From G963662655 sp963665015 (lineage in GTDB: Bacteria > Cloacimonadota > Cloacimonadia > Cloacimonadales > JAIOQZ01): DNA of 64,000 nucleotides. Below the pieces are notes generated by a model, which saw only the letters and a list, made by a program, of their open reading frames with translations, was not told where the DNA came from and searched no databases. This document shows, piece by piece, positions 60,678 through 64,000 of this stretch. The stretch spans positions 124,001 through 188,000 of the forward strand of contig CAXXSY010000004.1 of the NCBI GenBank assembly GCA_963665015.2, read 5' to 3'. The translations under genes and the position numbers were made by a program. Position 1 is the first letter of the stretch; each line of letters begins with the position of its first letter.

Positions 60678-62747
60678 ATGAGAGGGTTTCACGCATTATT
60701 CATTGTCATTCTGATTTCGTCATCCGTCTTGTTCGCCACGCAAACCGACGAGCTGGGCAACAACATCAACACCAACCACAAGATTTCAAGGCAAATCCCG
60801 CAACGACATCAGGCCGATTGGGATTTTATCCTCGATCCCGTCGAGATCTTCGAAACGCACCGCGAGACCTATTCGCATCCCAACGGCACCCCCGCGCAGG
60901 TGCAAGACATTGATGCGAGGTTCTTTCTGTTTCACACGGAAGAGCCTTTCGGAATGATTTCGCGCGAATATCTCGCATATATCAATCCCGACGGCACCTT
61001 ATGCAATATCAGCTACGCGTCGCAGGAATACCAGCCCGAAGGAATCGGCGGGATGGCGATGGACCCGGAAACGCAGGATCCGATTTACGTATGGGAGTGT
61101 TACAGAGACGACAATCCCTATCCCGACATCATGCTGGGTAGCGATGTCTGGCATCTCCTCCACTCCCCCGGATTGATATCGACGCCGATCACGATCTTCG
61201 ACCAGAACGATCCGGACGAGTTCCCGGAGTTTCAGGCGGCCGAGAAGCATTTCTACCGGAATCCCGACATCCTGATCACCCGGGCGCCATCCTATTTCGA
61301 AGACTTCAAGCGCAGGCTTTACGTTATCGCGTATCAGCCGTATTCCGACGATATCTCGCCGATCATCATTGCATACTGCGATTTCGACACGATCAATCTC
61401 GAAACGGGTACTCTCGACGAGCTTGACTGGAACTACATCACCGATTTCCCGATCGAGAACTACGGTGATCAGCCGAAAATCAAGACCCATTTCGCCGCTG
61501 CCTGCCACGAGAACGGCATCGTCGGTATCGTCGGGTGGAAAGAGGGCTCCTGGAACGATCTGCCACCGGAGGATAGCGAGTTCTTCGTGCTATACAACGA
61601 CAACTTCGGCGAAGGTGAATGGGAATACCACGAGACGAATCTGGAGATGTACGTCGAGAGTCCGGTGAACCAGTCCGGGCTTCCGTGGCTGCAAGTTGCC
61701 GAACAGCTCCATTTCGCGCCGGTGAATGCCGGGAATTTCAGTGCGGTGTGTAATTACTACGGAGCTCTTCATGTTGCGATGCCCTATTCGCTTCGGGGGA
61801 TATACTGGGGAGAGCCCACGGTCTGGCCGCTGTTGTCGCAGGTTCGGAATGTCTGTTTCAATGCGATGACAGGAGAATTCGAGAGCTACGAGGTCTATCC
61901 GCAGAGTGACCTTCCCCAGGCCAACGAACCGTATCTGCCCTGGGACGAGGACAAGGACGGCCAAGTCGATCAGTACGACCCGGAGACGGGGCACGTGGTT
62001 CCCGTATGCTCCCTTCCGTGGCAGCATTGGGATATGAGATACGCCCGGCACCGCAACTCGATCAAGACGGTGACAAGCGCAGATAATTATCAACATGAGC
62101 ATGTCTGTATATGGATGGATGCTCTGAATTCCTACCGGGCGCACCTCGAAGGCGAGTACGCTCCACCGGACATGATGATCGGAGGTTCTCCTTATGAAGG
62201 TGTTTCATGGTTCGAACCGATCGTGTTGAGTCCCGATCCCGACAATGCGAACGGCGATTTTACTGAGCAGCTCGATGGGCAGATTCCGAGCAATCCGATC
62301 CTCAGCAGTAAGCTTCTCGATTTGGGCGATTCACACAGCAAGCTGAGTATCTTCTATCTGGATGAATTCGAGCATGGCCCTTCCGGTGACTGGGGCGGTA
62401 TTATACGATACATGGAGCTTGATGCATCCTTTGCAATACTCTGCACTTGCTCCGTCAAGAACGACCTGATCCCGGTCCGTGACTTCGGCAATCACCCCAA
62501 CCCGTTCAACCCATCCACCACCATCCGCTACGATCTGCCGAAGGGGTCGCCCGTCACGATCGAGGTATTCAACGCACGTGGCCAGAAGGTAAAGACGCTG
62601 ATGAACGGGGTGGGGAAAACAGGCATGAACAGCGTCGTCTGGAATGGAACGGACGACTCGGGCAAGCACGTCTCCAGCGGTGTCTATCTCTATCGACTCA
62701 AGACCGAACGCGAGACGATCACCAGGAAGATGCTTTTACTCGAGTAA
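60678..62747 (+). CDS. Secreted protein with FlgD-like C-terminal sorting domain
   Basis: The 689-residue exported protein has a signal peptide (MRGFHALFIVILISSSVLFA). A long middle of about 570 residues follows that I do not recognise, rich in Trp/Tyr/Asp/Pro and with a calcium-loop-like DEDKDGQVDQYD near residue 430. It may be a beta-propeller. The FlgD-like tail starts at GNHPNPFNPSTTIRYDL (about 605) and ends TRKMLLLE. The start at 60678 is supported by GGGGAGG and the signal peptide. The protein is probably surface-located or released through the same route as the proteins at 9236 and 13191. Confidence 0.85.
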   Translation: MRGFHALFIVILISSSVLFATQTDELGNNINTNHKISRQIPQRHQADWDFILDPVEIFETHRETYSHPNGTPAQVQDIDARFFLFHTEEPFGMISREYLAYINPDGTLCNISYASQEYQPEGIGGMAMDPETQDPIYVWECYRDDNPYPDIMLGSDVWHLLHSPGLISTPITIFDQNDPDEFPEFQAAEKHFYRNPDILITRAPSYFEDFKRRLYVIAYQPYSDDISPIIIAYCDFDTINLETGTLDELDWNYITDFPIENYGDQPKIKTHFAAACHENGIVGIVGWKEGSWNDLPPEDSEFFVLYNDNFGEGEWEYHETNLEMYVESPVNQSGLPWLQVAEQLHFAPVNAGNFSAVCNYYGALHVAMPYSLRGIYWGEPTVWPLLSQVRNVCFNAMTGEFESYEVYPQSDLPQANEPYLPWDEDKDGQVDQYDPETGHVVPVCSLPWQHWDMRYARHRNSIKTVTSADNYQHEHVCIWMDALNSYRAHLEGEYAPPDMMIGGSPYEGVSWFEPIVLSPDPDNANGDFTEQLDGQIPSNPILSSKLLDLGDSHSKLSIFYLDEFEHGPSGDWGGIIRYMELDASFAILCTCSVKNDLIPVRDFGNHPNPFNPSTTIRYDLPKGSPVTIEVFNARGQKVKTLMNGVGKTGMNSVVWNGTDDSGKHVSSGVYLYRLKTERETITRKMLLLE

Positions 62748-62764
62748 CGAAAGAGCATTACTCC

Positions 62765-64000
62765 TTACTCGTATTTCAATGCTTTTGCCGGACTGGACAT
62801 TGCGGTCGCAATGGAATGGAAGCTGACCGTCGCGATGGCAATGAACAGCGAGAAGAAGCCTGATAGCAAGAATATCCAGAAATTGATCGGCGTCTTGTAG
62901 GCGAAGTTCTCGAGCCATTTTTGCATGAGAAACCACGCTACCGGCAGGGCGATAACAATCGAAATCACGACCCATTTACTGAAGTTCTTGGTCAGCAGAA
63001 ATGTGATACCACTCACCGTCGCGCCGAGAACTTTTCGTATTCCGATTTCCTTGGTTCGCTGCTGGGTCATGAAGGACGCCATGCCGAATAATCCAAGGCA
63101 TGAGATCAGGATCGCCAGCACTGAGAATCCCTGAAGAAGCCTGCTCAACTGCACTTCGCGGTAGTAAGACATCTCGTAGTCGGAATCCAGAAAGCTGTAT
63201 TCGAATGGGAAGGTGGGTGCGAATTTCTGGCTGACCGTCTCGACCTTGGCAAGGAACTCATCGAGGTCTTGCGTGTTAAATTTTATCGCGATATAGTTGT
63301 CCCATTCCGGAATCGCTAGGATTCCGAGCGGTTGCAGCGGATTATGGATCGACCAGAAATTGAAGTCCTGAACCACACCGATAATAATCCCATCGGCAAA
63401 TTGCTTCCCGATGGGGTCTTCCAGACCTGTGAGGCGTACAGCCGATTCATTGAGTACGTAGCCAAAGGGTTCGTCTTCTTCGTAACTATTCTTGCGATGG
63501 AATTCGCCTTTTACCATCGAAAGACCAAACGTGTTCAGGAAATCCTTGTCCCCTGTGATGATCGGAAGCGACATCTCGGCATCTTCATTGCCTTCCCATT
63601 TCCCAACGCCAATCGACCATTTCGGGCCGAGTCCAAGCTTGCTGGAGGTGGCGGTCACGCTGGAGATTTCCGGTATCTGCATCAATTCCTGTTTCATCGA
63701 TTCAAGTTTCTCCACATAACTAACGTTCAGTGGTAGATAGAGCACGTTTTCCCGGCTGAATCCGAGGTCGTAGGTCTGTGCATAGCGAAGCTGTCTGACC
63801 ATCACGATCGTGCAGAAAATGAGTGTCGTCGCCAGCGCAAACTGGAATATAACCAAAGCTTTGCGGAAGGTGGACATGCTGCCCTTTCTATCGCCTTTCA
63901 GTGCTTCGAGCGGTTTGAACGAAGACAAAAGAAACGCCGGGTAGATGCCGGCTACGAGTCCGGTGATCGTCGTGATTCCAATAACCAGCAAAGCGAGAGT
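62765..64000 (-). CDS. FtsX/MacB-type ABC permease, C-terminal part (runs off the window)
   Basis: The open frame continues past base 64000, so the N-terminal half is missing. The visible 411 residues begin in a membrane helix. Next are the link segment YPAFLLSSFKPLEALKG, a helix (about 30-52), a periplasmic MacB-like core and three final helices with the TKEIGIRKVLGATV loop, ending SPAKALKYE. The middle position of the ALKGD segment fits the second half of the roughly 800-residue two-FtsX permeases common in Bacteroidetes-type bacteria. It is convergent with the secreted-protein gene that ends at 62747. Confidence 0.88.
   Translation of the reverse strand, partial: TLALLVIGITTITGLVAGIYPAFLLSSFKPLEALKGDRKGSMSTFRKALVIFQFALATTLIFCTIVMVRQLRYAQTYDLGFSRENVLYLPLNVSYVEKLESMKQELMQIPEISSVTATSSKLGLGPKWSIGVGKWEGNEDAEMSLPIITGDKDFLNTFGLSMVKGEFHRKNSYEEDEPFGYVLNESAVRLTGLEDPIGKQFADGIIIGVVQDFNFWSIHNPLQPLGILAIPEWDNYIAIKFNTQDLDEFLAKVETVSQKFAPTFPFEYSFLDSDYEMSYYREVQLSRLLQGFSVLAILISCLGLFGMASFMTQQRTKEIGIRKVLGATVSGITFLLTKNFSKWVVISIVIALPVAWFLMQKWLENFAYKTPINFWIFLLSGFFSLFIAIATVSFHSIATAMSSPAKALKYE

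Noticed and set aside
1..64000. CRISPR array
   Set aside because: No regularly spaced direct repeats were seen; the repeats found are palindromic singles or pairs.

Overview
The window looks like a chromosomal piece from an uncultured bacterium of the FCB superphylum, most probably Cloacimonadota-like. Three large secreted proteins end in a FlgD-like domain that opens with YPNPF(N/R) and closes with an RKML(M/L)-type tail. There is a gingipain-like C25 protein, GLUG and beta-helix surface proteins, and a row of PorV/PorQ-like outer-membrane barrels. Most genes are moderately GC-rich with clear Shine-Dalgarno (SD) sites. A few (75-902, 42816-43646, 49967-51067, 56267-57958) are visibly AT-richer and may be acquired.

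Layout. 1-3200: an accessory patch with an unknown gene, a degenerate AAA ATPase, a cysteine-rich gene stump and a broken IS630-type transposase, next to tRNA-Ser(GGA). 3401-8991 (minus): purH, a REC/HD-GYP regulator, a MacB-type ABC permease and ATPase with overlapping ends, then an SbcD-like phosphoesterase. 9236-19219: a secreted endonuclease I-type nuclease, a methyltransferase, an FG-GAP-type secreted protein, glnA (minus) and a GLUG surface protein. 19468-36574 (minus): a 3163-residue secreted LamG/beta-helix giant preceded by a 100-residue REC-like protein, a TPR/AAA+/Fis sigma-54 activator, and a 1538-residue C25-family protein. 36993-42819 (plus): EFR1-type flavodoxin/ferredoxin, a long GH13-like enzyme and two paralogous lipoproteins. 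42816-49489 (minus): an AT-rich membrane protein, then a four-gene operon of an iron-sulfur subunit, a flavoprotein, malic enzyme and a nucleotide-sugar dehydrogenase. 49967-54295 (plus): three PorV-like barrels and a 2-hydroxyacid dehydrogenase. 54399-64000: a decayed histidine kinase, a second REC-like protein plus mini-GLUG protein, an OLD-family nuclease, P5C dehydrogenase, a membrane protein with a Cys-rich tail, a FlgD-tailed secreted protein and the C-terminal part of an FtsX permease.

The most interesting pattern is a possible sigma-54 regulon for surface proteins. Three sites with GG-N10-GC spacing precede the giant-protein operon, the C25 protein and the mini-GLUG operon. The only activator gene seen lies between the first two. 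In two of the three operons the first gene is a tiny protein that looks like a response-regulator receiver without the phosphorylation site. A terminator-shaped palindrome lies between promoter and first gene of the giant-protein operon, and the same palindrome recurs elsewhere in the window.

Metabolically, glutamine synthetase, P5C dehydrogenase, malic enzyme and a soluble fumarate-reductase-like pair suggest an amino-acid and C4-dicarboxylate fermenter. All functions are inferred by reading the sequence; no database search was possible.
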